DNA from: Hyphomicrobiales bacterium
GTDB lineage: Bacteria > Pseudomonadota > Alphaproteobacteria > Rhizobiales > Rhizobiaceae
Length of the DNA: 64,000 nt
NCBI GenBank assembly: GCA_900465665.1
Contig: UBJO01000017.1
Location: 1 to 64,000 of the forward strand
Direction of reading: 5' to 3'
The position numbers and the translations under genes are program-made. The notes under the pieces were generated by a model. That model was not told the origin of the DNA and did no database searches. It saw nothing but the letters and a program-made list of their open reading frames with translations. Below are positions 50,376 to 59,626 of the stretch, in pieces (the stretch's first letter is position 1; every line of letters starts with the position of its first letter).

Positions 50376-50808
50376 GGGCCTTGATGTTCTTGATCTGCTC
50401 AGCCCATCCGCCGTCGTTCATGCGGAAGGCTTCGGCGCGGCGGTATTCGGGAACCTTGTCGAAGCCGGATTCGGTGATGGTCAGCCGGGTGCCCTTCGAT
50501 ATCGGCTCCAGCCGGAATTCGACCAGCGTCGGGATTTCGGCGGAATAGTCTCTATCCGGATCGACCGCATAGGGGAGCCAGGTGAAAGAGAACAGCGTCG
50601 GTTCCTCGATGCGCTTGACGGTGACCGTCCAGCGGAGGTGCTCGTAGCCGGGATAGAGGATCTTGCCGGTGGCTTCCTCTCCGGCGACGAAGGGCGCGTC
50701 GATCTTGACGCGGAACCATTCGCCGAATTCACGGTAGTCGCTGATGGCCTGCCACACGCGGGCAACAGGGGCATTGAGTTCAATGGTCTTTTCGATGCGA
50801 TCGGACAT
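50362..50808 (-). CDS. SRPBCC / AHSA1-like protein
   Basis: A 148-residue START-like protein: the N-terminus IEKTIELNAPVARVWQAISDYREFGEWFRV, the central YEHLRWTVTVKRIEEPTLFSFTW and the end RAEAFRMNDGGWAEQIKNIKAHVE, all typical of the AHSA1 (Hsp90-activator-like) group. AGGAGG precedes the ATG. It is linked to the overlapping ArsR gene, a very common pairing in bacteria. The ligand is unknown. Confidence 0.9.
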   Translation of the reverse strand: MSDRIEKTIELNAPVARVWQAISDYREFGEWFRVKIDAPFVAGEEATGKILYPGYEHLRWTVTVKRIEEPTLFSFTWLPYAVDPDRDYSAEIPTLVEFRLEPISKGTRLTITESGFDKVPEYRRAEAFRMNDGGWAEQIKNIKAHVER

Positions 50809-50888
50809 ATTGGCAACCTCCTGGTTGCCTTTTTATCGCTCGGTTCGTTGGGAAAGGCAACCGAAAAGTTGCCTTTCCTCGTTTTGGT

Positions 50889-51275
50889 CTATTCGGCCGG
50901 AACCGGCTTCGGCTGGCCGTTCTCGTCGAGCGCCACCATGATGAAGGTGCCGGCGGTGACTTTTTCCATCTTGTTGTAGCGGGCCCGGGTCGCCCAGGCC
51001 TCGATACCGAGGGTGATCGAGGTGCGGCCGACGCGTTCGATCTCAGTATAGATGGACAGCGTATCGCCGATCTTGACGGGCAGGGCGAAGGCCATCTCCT
51101 TGACGGCGGCGGTGACGACACGCGCCTTGGCGCGCTCGGCGGCAGAGATGCCCGATGCAAGGTCCATCTGCGCCATGACCCACCCGCCGAAGATGTCGCC
51201 GGCCGGGTTGGCATCGGCGGGCATCGCCATGGTCCTCAGGGTCAGCGTGCCTTTCGGCTTGGGGTCTTCAGTCAT
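50889..51275 (-). CDS. Acyl-CoA thioesterase (YciA-like hot-dog fold)
   Basis: A 128-residue single hot-dog-domain thioesterase. LTLRTMAMPADANPAGDIFGGWVMAQMDLASGISA contains the catalytic Asp/Asn region, followed by MAFALPVKIGDTLSIYTEIERVGRTSITL. AAGGAG lies before the ATG at 51275 (MTEDPKPKG). The upstream open frame to 51389 is out of family. It probably hydrolyses short to medium acyl-CoA esters in the cytoplasm. It is on the same strand as the SRPBCC/ArsR genes but 80 bp apart. Confidence 0.9.
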   Translation of the reverse strand: MTEDPKPKGTLTLRTMAMPADANPAGDIFGGWVMAQMDLASGISAAERAKARVVTAAVKEMAFALPVKIGDTLSIYTEIERVGRTSITLGIEAWATRARYNKMEKVTAGTFIMVALDENGQPKPVPAE

Positions 51276-51510
51276 TGGCGCTCCTTCTGAAGGCAGATTT
51301 TCGGGTCGATTCCTGCGGACCCTAGCGTATCGGCCGAAAAACCGAAATCGGAGCGTTCCGACAAAAGTGTCGCGCCCTCGCGACCACACCTCTCTTTGAG
51401 CTCCGCAGTCGTCATTCGATCGCCGTCAGCGAGCAATCCTGCTGATCTCGCTTGAGTTTTCGCCCTCCGGTAGTAAGGTCGCGGTGGGACATTGAAAATG
51501 GGGGCTTTCG

Positions 51511-52335
51511 ATGCGGCTTTTGGCGATGGGTGTGGCGACCGTGGGCCTTGCGCTGTTTTCCGCTCTCTCATTCATGCCTGGACTGGCCGCTGCGGCCGAT
51601 TTCGACAACAGCAGGATCGCGCCGGAGCGCGAGTGGGCCGTCATCGTCAGCCCCTACGTGTGGGCCGCATCGCTGAATGGCAGCGGATCGCTGGCCGGCT
51701 TCGATACGGATGTAGACGTTCCTTTCTCCGATATCTTCGACCATCTCGATTTCGCTCTCATGGGCAATATCGAGATCACCAATGGCCAATGGGGCGTCTA
51801 CTTCGACGGCCAGCATGTGAAGACCAGCCAGGACGAGCAGGTGTTCTCACACGAGATCGGGCTCGACATCACCACGACCACCCTGTCGGCCGGCGCCTTC
51901 TTCAAAGCCTATGAGGCGGTTCTCGGCGGCGACACGGTGTTCGGCAAGCCACGAACGCTGTCGATCGAGCCGACGGCCGGCGTACGCTGGACGAAGCTCG
52001 AGGCCGATGTCCAGGCTTTCGGCCTTCGCGCGTCGAAGAGTTCCGACTGGACCGATCCCTTCGTCGGCCTGCGGATGAATGCCGATCTCACCGAACGCTG
52101 GAACCTGTTTGCCGAGGCCGATGTCGGTGGCTTCGGCGTAGGGTCGAGGGTGAGCGTCAACGCGCAGGCCTATCTCGGCTATCGCACCATGATGCTCGGT
52201 CATCCGACCGTGCTCAGGGCAGGATACAGGCTTCTCTACCAGGATTACGAAAACGACGATTTCACCGGCGCGAACAAGTTCAAATGGGACGTCAGCCAGC
52301 ACGGCCCTGCGATCGGGTTTTCCATGCGCTTCTAG
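51511..52335 (+). CDS. Outer membrane beta-barrel-like protein
   Basis: A 274-residue exported protein with a signal peptide (MRLLAMGVATVGLALFSALSFMPGLAAAA). Alternating polar/hydrophobic strands follow (WAVIVSPYVWAASLNGSG, QWGVYFDGQHVKTS, NLFAEADVGGFGVG, HPTVLRAGYRLLYQDY). It ends in an aromatic C-terminal residue (SMRF), typical of outer membrane barrels. The specific function is not recognised. It is followed 31 bp later by the choloylglycine-hydrolase-like gene. Confidence 0.75.
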   Translation: MRLLAMGVATVGLALFSALSFMPGLAAAADFDNSRIAPEREWAVIVSPYVWAASLNGSGSLAGFDTDVDVPFSDIFDHLDFALMGNIEITNGQWGVYFDGQHVKTSQDEQVFSHEIGLDITTTTLSAGAFFKAYEAVLGGDTVFGKPRTLSIEPTAGVRWTKLEADVQAFGLRASKSSDWTDPFVGLRMNADLTERWNLFAEADVGGFGVGSRVSVNAQAYLGYRTMMLGHPTVLRAGYRLLYQDYENDDFTGANKFKWDVSQHGPAIGFSMRF

Positions 52336-52366
52336 CTTCCGCGATCACCGATATTGGAGAAGCCCC

Positions 52367-53452
52367 GTGTCTTCGAACCGCCGTCCATCTCGCTCACGCG
52401 TCCGCACGGTCGCGACCGCCGTCATCGCGTCCGCGCTGCTTTTCGCCGATGTCGCCGATGCCTGCACCCGCCTAGTCTATCTCGGCCCCGATGCGAACGT
52501 CATCACGGCGCGGTCGATGGACTGGAAGAGCGATATCACAACCAATCTCTATATCCTTCCACGGGGCGCCGAGCGCAGCGGCAAGGCCGGGCCGAATTCC
52601 ATTCACTGGACCTCAAAATACGGGAGCGTTGTCGCGACCGGCTATGATGTATCGACCACCGATGGGGTGAACGAGGCGGGGCTGAACGCCAACCTCTTGT
52701 GGCTGGTCGAATCCGAATATCCGCCCTTCGACAAGTCTAGCAAGCCCGGCCTCACCATCGCGGCCTGGGCGCAATATGTGCTCGATAATTTCGCGACGGT
52801 TGACGAGGCCGTGGCGGCGCTCAGCCAGGAGCCTTTCACCGTTGTCACCGACAATGTGCCCGGCGAGAACCGGCTGACGACGCTGCATCTTTCGATGTCC
52901 GACGCGACAGGGGATAGCGCCATCGTCGAGTATATCGGCGGCAAGCAGGTCATCCATCACGATCGCAAGTATCAGGTGATGACGAATTCGCCGATCTTCG
53001 AACAGCAGCTCGCCTTGAACTCATATTGGAAGCAGATCGGCGGAACCGTGATGTTGCCGGGAACGAACCGGGCAGCCGACCGCTTCGCGCGCGCCTCATT
53101 CTACGTCAACGCGATCCCCAAGGATGAGAGCCCCAACCGGGCGCTCGCAAGCGTCTTCAGCGTCATCCGCAATGTCTCTGTGCCCTACGGCCTCAACACG
53201 CCGGAGGAGCCGAACATCTCCTCGACGCGCTGGCGCACCGTGTTCGATCACAAGCGCAAACTCTACTTTTTCGAGTCGGCGCTGACGCCCAACACCTTTT
53301 GGGTCGACCTGAAGGCGATCGACTTCGCCAAGGAGACCGGCAAGGTGAAACGGCTCGACCTCGGCGAGAGCCAGGACCATACCTATTCCGGCAACGCGAC
53401 ATCGGAATTCAAGGATGCCAAGCCCTTCGTCTTTCTTGGCCTGGGTGAGTAG
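52367..53452 (+). CDS. Linear amide C-N hydrolase, choloylglycine hydrolase family (Ntn fold)
   Basis: A 361-residue secreted Ntn-hydrolase: the N-terminal signal ends in ADVADAC, exposing Cys33 as the predicted nucleophile (CTRLVYLG). Family motifs are ITARSMDWKSD, GVNEAGLNANLLWL, LSMSDATGDSAIVEYIGG and YQVMTNSP. Relatives include penicillin V acylase, bile salt hydrolase and N-acyl-homoserine-lactone acylases, so the amide substrate here is open. GTG at 52367 is preceded by GGAGAAG. In soil bacteria an acyl-homoserine-lactone or antibiotic target is plausible but not shown. Confidence 0.9.
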   Translation: MSSNRRPSRSRVRTVATAVIASALLFADVADACTRLVYLGPDANVITARSMDWKSDITTNLYILPRGAERSGKAGPNSIHWTSKYGSVVATGYDVSTTDGVNEAGLNANLLWLVESEYPPFDKSSKPGLTIAAWAQYVLDNFATVDEAVAALSQEPFTVVTDNVPGENRLTTLHLSMSDATGDSAIVEYIGGKQVIHHDRKYQVMTNSPIFEQQLALNSYWKQIGGTVMLPGTNRAADRFARASFYVNAIPKDESPNRALASVFSVIRNVSVPYGLNTPEEPNISSTRWRTVFDHKRKLYFFESALTPNTFWVDLKAIDFAKETGKVKRLDLGESQDHTYSGNATSEFKDAKPFVFLGLGE

Positions 53453-53525
53453 AAGGCACGCGGGGCAGGTCTTATCTTCGTCTGAGATCGCCGCCGGTCG
53501 TTGCGGCTAAAGGTTGGGGAGTTGC

Positions 53526-55184
53526 ATGAGGCGTCTGCTCGGTGGTCTTTTTCGCTCGCTGTCGGTGATCGGGCTGGTGCTCGCCTTCGCCTTCTTCGCC
53601 GCGTCGCTGACGCCGACGCTGATGCCGCGATCCTATATCGTTCAGGGGGCGCTGTCGGGTATTTGCGCGGCCGTCGGCTATCTCATCGGCGTCGCCGCCG
53701 TCAGCCTGTGGAAATATCTCGAACTGCCTTATCGTGGACCGCTTCTGTCGCAGAGGATGGCGGTGCTGATCTGCGGGTTGATCGTGGCCGTGGTCTTCCT
53801 CTGGCAGGCGGCCGGCTGGCAGAACTCGATTCGCGAGCTCTGGCATATGGAGCCGCTCGAAAGCGCCGAGCCGTTCAAGCTCGGAGCGCTTGCCTTCGTC
53901 GTCTTTCTCGTCGCGGTGCTGCTGGGACGCCTGTTCCTGCTGACCTTCCGGTGGATCTCTGCCCGCCTTGATCGCTTCGTGCCACGGCGCGTTTCCAATG
54001 TCATCGGTTTCGTGATCGCGGTGGCAGTGTTCTGGTCGGTGGCCGAAGGGGTGCTGATGCGCGGGGCGCTGCATGCGATCGATTCCTCGATGCAGCGGCT
54101 GGATGCGTTGATCGAGGATAACGTTCCGATGCCCGCCGATCCGGCCAAGACGGGAAGCAAGGCGTCTCTGGTCGCATGGGACGGACTTGGGCGGCAGGGG
54201 CGGCATTTCGTGGCGTCGGGGCCGAGCACTTCCGATATCGGCGGCTTCTGGAAGGGCGAGGCGCGCGAACCCATTCGCGTCTATGTCGGCCTCAACAATG
54301 CCGATACGATCGAGGCGCGCGCCAAGCTTGCTCTCGAGGAGCTGAAGCGGGACGGAGCGTTCGAGCGATCGATGCTTGTGATCATCGCGCCGACGGGTAC
54401 CGGCTGGGTCGATCCGGCGGCGATGGATACGCTGGAATACCTGAAGCAGGGCGACGTCGCGAGCGTGGCGCTGCAATATTCCTACCTCTCGAGCTGGCTG
54501 TCGCTGCTGGTTGAATCGGAATATGGCGCGCAGTCGGCAAAAGCGCTGTTTCGCGAGGTCTACGGATACTGGACGACGCTGCCGCACGACAAGCGGCCGA
54601 AGCTCTATCTGCATGGCTTGAGCCTGGGCGCACTGAACTCGCAGCTATCGGCCGATATCTTCGACGTGATCGCCGATCCGTTCCAAGGCGCTCTGTGGAG
54701 CGGCCCGCCGTTCGAGAGCCGGATGTGGAATGCAGTGACGGCAGGGCGCAATCCACAATCGCCGGCCTGGCTGCCGACCTTCCGCGACGGCTCGATGATC
54801 CGCTTCACCAACCAGGAGAACCATCTGGACCTCCCGGATGCAGCGCAATGGGGGCCGATGCGGATCGTCTATCTGCAATATGCAAGCGATGCGGTGACGT
54901 TCTTCGATCCGCACTCCTTCTATCGCGAGCCGGCATGGATGCAGGCGCCGCGCGGGCCGGATGTTTCGCCGAGCCTCAGGTGGTTTCCCGTGCTGACGAT
55001 GTTCCAGCTGCTGTTCGACCTGATGATCGCCACGACGTCGCCGATGGGCTACGGCCATGTATATGCGCCCGAACATTATATCGACGCCTGGATCGCCGTT
55101 GCCGGATTGACGGTCGATCCCGGCGAGGTGGCGGCGCTGAAGACGCGTTTCGCGCAAGCGGCCGCTCAAGGCGGGAACGACTGA
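53526..55184 (+). CDS. Membrane-anchored alpha/beta-hydrolase family protein
   Basis: A 552-residue protein with four or five N-terminal membrane segments (about residues 8-170). A cytoplasmic or periplasmic alpha/beta-hydrolase domain follows. The nucleophile elbow is LYLHGLSLGALNSQ (Ser in GLSLG), with PTGTGWVDPAAMDTLEYL upstream and HYIDAWIAVAGL at the end. This layout is typical of the alpha/beta-hydrolase family with an N-terminal transmembrane module (Abhydrolase_9 type). GGGGAG precedes the ATG at 53526. The substrate is unknown; a lipid ester is a fair guess. Confidence 0.82.
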   Translation: MRRLLGGLFRSLSVIGLVLAFAFFAASLTPTLMPRSYIVQGALSGICAAVGYLIGVAAVSLWKYLELPYRGPLLSQRMAVLICGLIVAVVFLWQAAGWQNSIRELWHMEPLESAEPFKLGALAFVVFLVAVLLGRLFLLTFRWISARLDRFVPRRVSNVIGFVIAVAVFWSVAEGVLMRGALHAIDSSMQRLDALIEDNVPMPADPAKTGSKASLVAWDGLGRQGRHFVASGPSTSDIGGFWKGEAREPIRVYVGLNNADTIEARAKLALEELKRDGAFERSMLVIIAPTGTGWVDPAAMDTLEYLKQGDVASVALQYSYLSSWLSLLVESEYGAQSAKALFREVYGYWTTLPHDKRPKLYLHGLSLGALNSQLSADIFDVIADPFQGALWSGPPFESRMWNAVTAGRNPQSPAWLPTFRDGSMIRFTNQENHLDLPDAAQWGPMRIVYLQYASDAVTFFDPHSFYREPAWMQAPRGPDVSPSLRWFPVLTMFQLLFDLMIATTSPMGYGHVYAPEHYIDAWIAVAGLTVDPGEVAALKTRFAQAAAQGGND

Positions 55185-55336
55185 GGTCGGGTGGCGCGGT
55201 GGCGGTTTGTGTCGGTTCGACTGTTCATAAGCGGGAATATGATCGTGATTAACCACGTTCATTATGGATTCGTTTAGGCTCCCGTAGCAGTTTGCGCCGG
55301 AGTGGCTGGGAAACCACATCTTTGAGGTTCAAACTG

Positions 55337-55495
55337 ATGACCTATAGCGGGTTGCTTCTTTCCGCCGTCGTTGCCGGCCTGATCACGATCCTTGCGATCG
55401 GCAGCCGTCCTGCATCCGAAACCGCGTCCAACTGGCCGCAGATGGAACTGACGAAGACCGATCGCATCGTCACGGGAAGCGTGCCGGCGCGGTAA
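55337..55495 (+). CDS. 52-aa single-pass membrane peptide (hypothetical)
   Basis: The ORF encodes a hydrophobic helix (YSGLLLSAVVAGLITILAIG) followed by a short polar tail (ASNWPQMELTKTDRIVTGSVPAR). A GAGG sequence lies 9 nt before the ATG at 55337. An upstream in-frame ATG at 55292 is less likely. The family was not recognised, and coding status rests on composition and start context. It is flanked by a strong downstream hairpin. Confidence 0.55.
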   Translation: MTYSGLLLSAVVAGLITILAIGSRPASETASNWPQMELTKTDRIVTGSVPAR

Positions 55496-55508
55496 TTCTC
55501 TGCGATCC

Positions 55509-55535
55509 GGCGAAGCCGCTTTGGGCGGCTTTGCC
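55509..55535 (+). terminator. Hairpin after the 52-aa ORF
   Basis: GGCGAAGCCGC (55509-55519) pairs with GCGGCTTTGCC (55525-55535), an 11-bp stem with one G-T pair and a 5-nt loop. No T-tract follows. Confidence 0.6.
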
Positions 55536-55665
55536 AATTCATCAAGACTGACTCTGCCGGATATGGCTCCACTACAATAAATCACTCATTTGTTTTCATG
55601 GGTGGCGCAAGTAAACGATTAATTTACGGCAACCTAAGAGAGTGGGGTATTGAAGGCGTTACCCG

Positions 55666-55902
55666 ATGAATAGCTCCACACCTCGTTACGATGTAATTTG
55701 CGATCCGCTCGACATGTGGATGGTCTGGGACCATCAGGCAGAAGAGCCCGCATGCTTTGGCGGCCAGATCCTCAACGGATTGACCGAAGGCCATGCCGTC
55801 GAGGTCGCCAAGATCATGAACGAGATCTACGGCAGCGGCCGCCCGGTTCGTCGCGCCGCGATCAACTTGTCCGACGACAAGGATCTGCGTTACGTCAGCT
55901 GA
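55666..55902 (+). CDS. 78-aa hypothetical protein
   Basis: A soluble 78-residue protein: MNSSTPRYDVICDPLDMWMVWD at the start, EVAKIMNEIYGSGRPVRRAA at the end. No signal peptide or membrane segment. I recall no named domain. The codon composition is like that of its neighbours. No strong ribosome-binding site is visible (GGCGTTACCCG precedes the ATG). The 262 bp that follow to the extensin-like gene show nothing else. Confidence 0.6.
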   Translation: MNSSTPRYDVICDPLDMWMVWDHQAEEPACFGGQILNGLTEGHAVEVAKIMNEIYGSGRPVRRAAINLSDDKDLRYVS

Positions 55903-56164
55903 CGCTGCGGTTCCCGTCATGCTGTTCGCAGCACCTCTTTCCTGCCTGACAAGCGCACACGTCGCCGATCGGTGACTATCGCGCGCCGATCCCGGATTTT
56001 TCGCCCGGATTAGGGCTTTTGTTTCAAACGCTTCCGCAATCGTGATCGGCCACGCTGGCCTTGTCCGGGCGTGTAGGAGCTGCGGGTAAGGTTTCGTTCA
56101 CCGCTTTTTATTAAATTTGGACCGAGTTTTTTGGTCACTGCCGATCTTCGGAAGCGATGAGAGT

Positions 56165-57445
56165 ATGGCGTTTGTTTCCATCATGCGGCGTTATGTGCTG
56201 CCCGTGCTGCTGTCGACAGCGCTGACGACGTGCTCGACGGATGCGCTCGTTCCGCCCGGCAGCGTGGATAGCGGCACGAAGGTCGGTTCCATCTCGCCGC
56301 CACGGCGCCAAGCGCCGGTCAACATGCCCTCCAGCGCCATCGATCAGGCCTATCCCGCCGGCAGTCAGCCCGTCCAGGGCTCCGTCGATTATATGAATAC
56401 GCCCAATCTTGCCGGTCGCGGACAGGCGAGCGCAGCGCCTCCGATGACCAACGATCAGGCGTCGGCCGGTGCACGCGGTGCTGCGGGCCAGTTCAGCGGC
56501 CAGCCGGCCACCTGGGGCGGGACGCAGACGCTTGCCGTGCCGCCCGAGGGCGTCAACATGGATGCCGAGCTTGGAGCCGAGCCGGTTACCGGTCTTGCCC
56601 AGGAAGAGCAGCAACAGATCGCCGAGGGGCAATCGGACCAGCCCGTCGTCGATGGCATCGGCACCGATAACCCGACGCAGATGAACCGGATGCGCGCGCC
56701 ACGGCCAGCGAGCCAGGCGGCGATGGGGCAACAGCAGCAGGTATGGGGCGACGGCAGCACTGTCGTGGCGCCGGCGCGCGTGCCTGAAGAGAGCGAGCCG
56801 CAGGAAGTGGCGATGCTGCGGCCGAACAATCCGATGGACAGCGAGCCGCAGATGAGCCAGCCGGCACCGGCTGTGCCCGGCGTGATACCAAGTTCGGAGC
56901 TCTCCTGCCGGCGCGAACTGAAGCGGATGGGCGTCGTCTTCACCGACAAGCCACCGATCTCCAACGGGCCGGCATGCCAGGTGCCTTATCCGATCTCGCT
57001 GCAGGGTCTGTCCGGCAATATCGGCGTTCGCCCGGCGGTGACGCTGAACTGCCAGGTGACGCTCGCCTTCGCCAAGTGGGTGAAGAACGAGCTCGCGCCA
57101 TCGGCACGGTTCCGTTATTGGTCCGGCATCAAGACGATCCAGCCGCTTGGCGGCTATAGCTGCCGCCGCATGAACAACAGCCGCCAGCGTTACAATCCGA
57201 TGTCCGAGCATGCACATGGCAACGCGATCGATGTCGGCAAGTTCGTGTTGAAGAGCGGGCACGAGATCGACGTGCGCAAGAAGGGCCTGTTCTCCTTCCG
57301 CGAGGGCCGGCTGCTCAAGGCCGTGCGTACCGATAGCTGCAAATATTTCAACACGGTGCTCGGCCCCGGCAGCAATCCGGAGCACTGGAACCACTTCCAT
57401 TTCGACCTTCGCGAGCGCAAGAGCGGCAAGGTCTATTGCGACTGA
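56165..57445 (+). CDS. Extensin-like C-terminal domain protein, probable lipoprotein or secreted
   Basis: A 426-residue envelope protein with an N-terminal hydrophobic segment ending in LSTALTTCSTDA (a lipobox-like Cys). A long low-complexity linker of about 230 residues rich in Pro, Gln, Ala and Met follows. The C-terminal extensin-like domain (PF06904 type) has SCRRELKRMGVVF, SARFRYWSGIKTIQPLGGYSCRRMN, the SEHAHGNAIDVGKF motif and PEHWNHFHFD with likely metal-binding His/Asp residues. It may act as a murein peptidase. Starts at 56165 and 56183 (MRRYVLP) are both possible. Confidence 0.85.
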   Translation: MAFVSIMRRYVLPVLLSTALTTCSTDALVPPGSVDSGTKVGSISPPRRQAPVNMPSSAIDQAYPAGSQPVQGSVDYMNTPNLAGRGQASAAPPMTNDQASAGARGAAGQFSGQPATWGGTQTLAVPPEGVNMDAELGAEPVTGLAQEEQQQIAEGQSDQPVVDGIGTDNPTQMNRMRAPRPASQAAMGQQQQVWGDGSTVVAPARVPEESEPQEVAMLRPNNPMDSEPQMSQPAPAVPGVIPSSELSCRRELKRMGVVFTDKPPISNGPACQVPYPISLQGLSGNIGVRPAVTLNCQVTLAFAKWVKNELAPSARFRYWSGIKTIQPLGGYSCRRMNNSRQRYNPMSEHAHGNAIDVGKFVLKSGHEIDVRKKGLFSFREGRLLKAVRTDSCKYFNTVLGPGSNPEHWNHFHFDLRERKSGKVYCD

Positions 57446-57522
57446 CGGCATTCGCGGCTCGGCATCGACGCGGCTGCGGGAATCGCTTTAAACGGGCTCC
57501 CTATCAGTAAGAGGAGATCGTT

Positions 57523-57771
57523 GTGGCCGAGAAAAAGCGCCCGAACATTCTGTTTTTCATCGCGATCGTGGTGATCGCCGCCGTCGCGGTGTTCGGCGGC
57601 CGTTGGTATGCCTATGTGGCCTATGCGAGCGATCCGTTCGATGAAGTGGGGATCAGCCTCAACATGAAGATGCCCGATTTCATTCGCGTCAAAGGCTGCG
57701 AGATGCTGAAGGCGCGCTTCGAAGGCAAGACGCTGCCGCCGGCCGGTTGCAGCGTGAACGGCGCCTGGTAG
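57523..57771 (+). CDS. 82-aa membrane-anchored hypothetical protein
   Basis: A small protein with one N-terminal transmembrane segment (NILFFIAIVVIAAVAVFGGRWYAYVAYA) and a short extracytoplasmic domain with two Cys (VKGCEMLKARF, PPAGCSVNGAW) that could form a disulfide. GTG start, preceded by AAGAGGAGATC, a good ribosome-binding site. It is not a family I can name. It lies between the extensin-like and ABC exporter genes. Confidence 0.75.
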   Translation: MAEKKRPNILFFIAIVVIAAVAVFGGRWYAYVAYASDPFDEVGISLNMKMPDFIRVKGCEMLKARFEGKTLPPAGCSVNGAW

Positions 57772-57934
57772 CAAGGCTGTGGGGGCCTTGTAGTCCTGAC
57801 GATCGAGGAACCGCGTTTTCAATTGCATCGTTTTCGAGCAAATGAATACTCTGTTCGCAGTCAATGGGATGTAAAACTGTCGCGGAGCGGCTATATAGCG
57901 GCGAAATCCTTCCTTTCGTCTTCAAGAGCCCTTC

Positions 57935-58861
57935 ATGGCCCCCATCATTTCCATCCGCAATCTCACGAAAATCTACGGTAACGGCTTCCAAGCGCTGAAG
58001 GGCATCGATCTCGATGTGGAGAAGGGCGAAATCCTCGCACTTCTCGGCCCGAATGGCGCCGGCAAGACGACGATGATCTCGATCGTCTGCGGCATTGCCA
58101 ATCCGAGCGGGGGAGCCGTGCTTGTCGGCGGCCACGACGTGGTCAAGGACTTCCGGGCGACACGGTCGATGATCGGGCTTGTGCCACAGGAGCTCACCAC
58201 CGACCAGTTCGAGACGGTGTGGAACACGGTCAGCTTTTCGCGCGGCCTGCACGGCAAGAAGGCCGATCCGGCGCATATCGAAAAGGTGCTGCGCGACCTG
58301 TCGCTTTGGGACAAGAAGGACAATACGCTGCGCCAGCTCTCCGGCGGCATGAAGCGGCGCGTCCTGATCGCCAAGGCATTGAGCCACGAGCCTGAAATCC
58401 TGTTTCTCGACGAACCGACGGCCGGCGTCGACGTGGCGTTGCGCAAGGACATGTGGCACGTCGTCGAGAAGCTGCGCGAAGCGGGCGTCACCATCATCCT
58501 GACGACGCACTATATCGAAGAGGCCGAGGAGATCGCCGACCGCGTCGGCGTGATCAATGGCGGCGAGCTGCTTCTGGTCGAGGACAAGACGGCGCTGATG
58601 GCCAAGCTCGGTCGCAAGCAGCTGATTCTGGAGCTGACCGAGCCGCTTGAGGCTTTACCGGCAATCTTCACGGGCAACGGGCTTGCGCTCACCGCCGGCG
58701 GCAACCGGCTGACCTACGAATTCGATGCCGAGAACGACCAGGAAAGCATCGCCGCGTTGCTGACGCGGCTTGCCGAACACAACATCCATTTCAAAGACCT
58801 GTCGACGCAGCAGAGTTCGCTCGAAGATATCTTCGTGGCGCTCGTGGGAGGCGCAAAATGA
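57935..58861 (+). CDS. ABC-2 type exporter ATPase (NodI/DrrA-like)
   Basis: A 308-residue ATPase: Walker [20 protein letters not shown]-loop [19 protein letters not shown], signature [19 protein letters not shown], Walker [21 protein letters not shown] and switch [17 protein letters not shown]-terminal accessory domain (residues about 220-308) resembles those of drug or polysaccharide/lipid exporters. It overlaps the permease gene by 4 bp (ATGA). The substrate is not identifiable. Confidence 0.92.
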   Translation: MAPIISIRNLTKIYGNGFQALKGIDLDVEKGEILALLGPNGAGKTTMISIVCGIANPSGGAVLVGGHDVVKDFRATRSMIGLVPQELTTDQFETVWNTVSFSRGLHGKKADPAHIEKVLRDLSLWDKKDNTLRQLSGGMKRRVLIAKALSHEPEILFLDEPTAGVDVALRKDMWHVVEKLREAGVTIILTTHYIEEAEEIADRVGVINGGELLLVEDKTALMAKLGRKQLILELTEPLEALPAIFTGNGLALTAGGNRLTYEFDAENDQESIAALLTRLAEHNIHFKDLSTQQSSLEDIFVALVGGAK

Positions 58862-59619
58862 ACTTCGAAGCCGTCAAATCCATCTATTTCTTCGAAATGG
58901 CCCGCACTCGCCGCACCCTGTTGCAGAGCGTGGTTTCGCCGGTCATCTCGACATCGCTCTACTTCATCGTCTTCGGTGCGGCCGTCGGGTCGCGCATCCA
59001 GGAAGTCGAGGGGATCTCCTATGGCGCCTTCATCACGCCGGGCCTGATCATGCTGACGTTGCTGGGGCAGTGCATCGGTAACGGCTCCTTCGGCATCTAC
59101 TTCCCGAAATTCACCGGCACGATCTACGAAGTGCTGTCGGCGCCGGTGGCGATGGCCGAGATCTTGCTCGGCTATGTCGGGGCGGCCGCGACCAAGGGGT
59201 TGATGATCGGGGTGATCATCCTGCTGACGGCGAATTTCTTCGTCGAGGTGAGGATCGAGCACCCGTTCATGATGGCGCTGTTCTTCGTGCTGACCGCCGT
59301 GACCTTCAGCCTGTTCGGTTTCATGATCGGTCTCTGGGCAAACAATTTCGAGCAGCTTAACCTGATCCCGATGCTGGTCGTGCCGCCGCTGACCTTCCTT
59401 GGTGGCAGCTTCTATTCGATCAACATGCTGCCGCCCTTCTGGCAGGCGGTCAGCCATTTCAATCCGGTGCTCTATCTGGTCAGCGGCTTCCGCTGGAGCT
59501 TCTACGGCATTGCAGACGTCAATCCGCTGATCAGCCTCGGCATGATCTCGCTGTTCCTGGCGATCTGCCTGGGAACGCTCGGCTGGATGTTCCGGACCGG
59601 CTACAAGCTGCGCAACTGA
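58858..59619 (+). CDS. ABC-2 type exporter permease (COG0842)
   Basis: A 253-residue six-TM permease: [34 protein letters not shown] opens it, then [52 protein letters not shown]. The ABC-2 signature [42 protein letters not shown] follows. It is translationally coupled to the ATPase and forms with it a half-transporter pair. It is convergent with the COG4705 gene at 59627. Confidence 0.92.
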   Translation: MNFEAVKSIYFFEMARTRRTLLQSVVSPVISTSLYFIVFGAAVGSRIQEVEGISYGAFITPGLIMLTLLGQCIGNGSFGIYFPKFTGTIYEVLSAPVAMAEILLGYVGAAATKGLMIGVIILLTANFFVEVRIEHPFMMALFFVLTAVTFSLFGFMIGLWANNFEQLNLIPMLVVPPLTFLGGSFYSINMLPPFWQAVSHFNPVLYLVSGFRWSFYGIADVNPLISLGMISLFLAICLGTLGWMFRTGYKLRN

Positions 59620-59626
59620 TGCTGCT

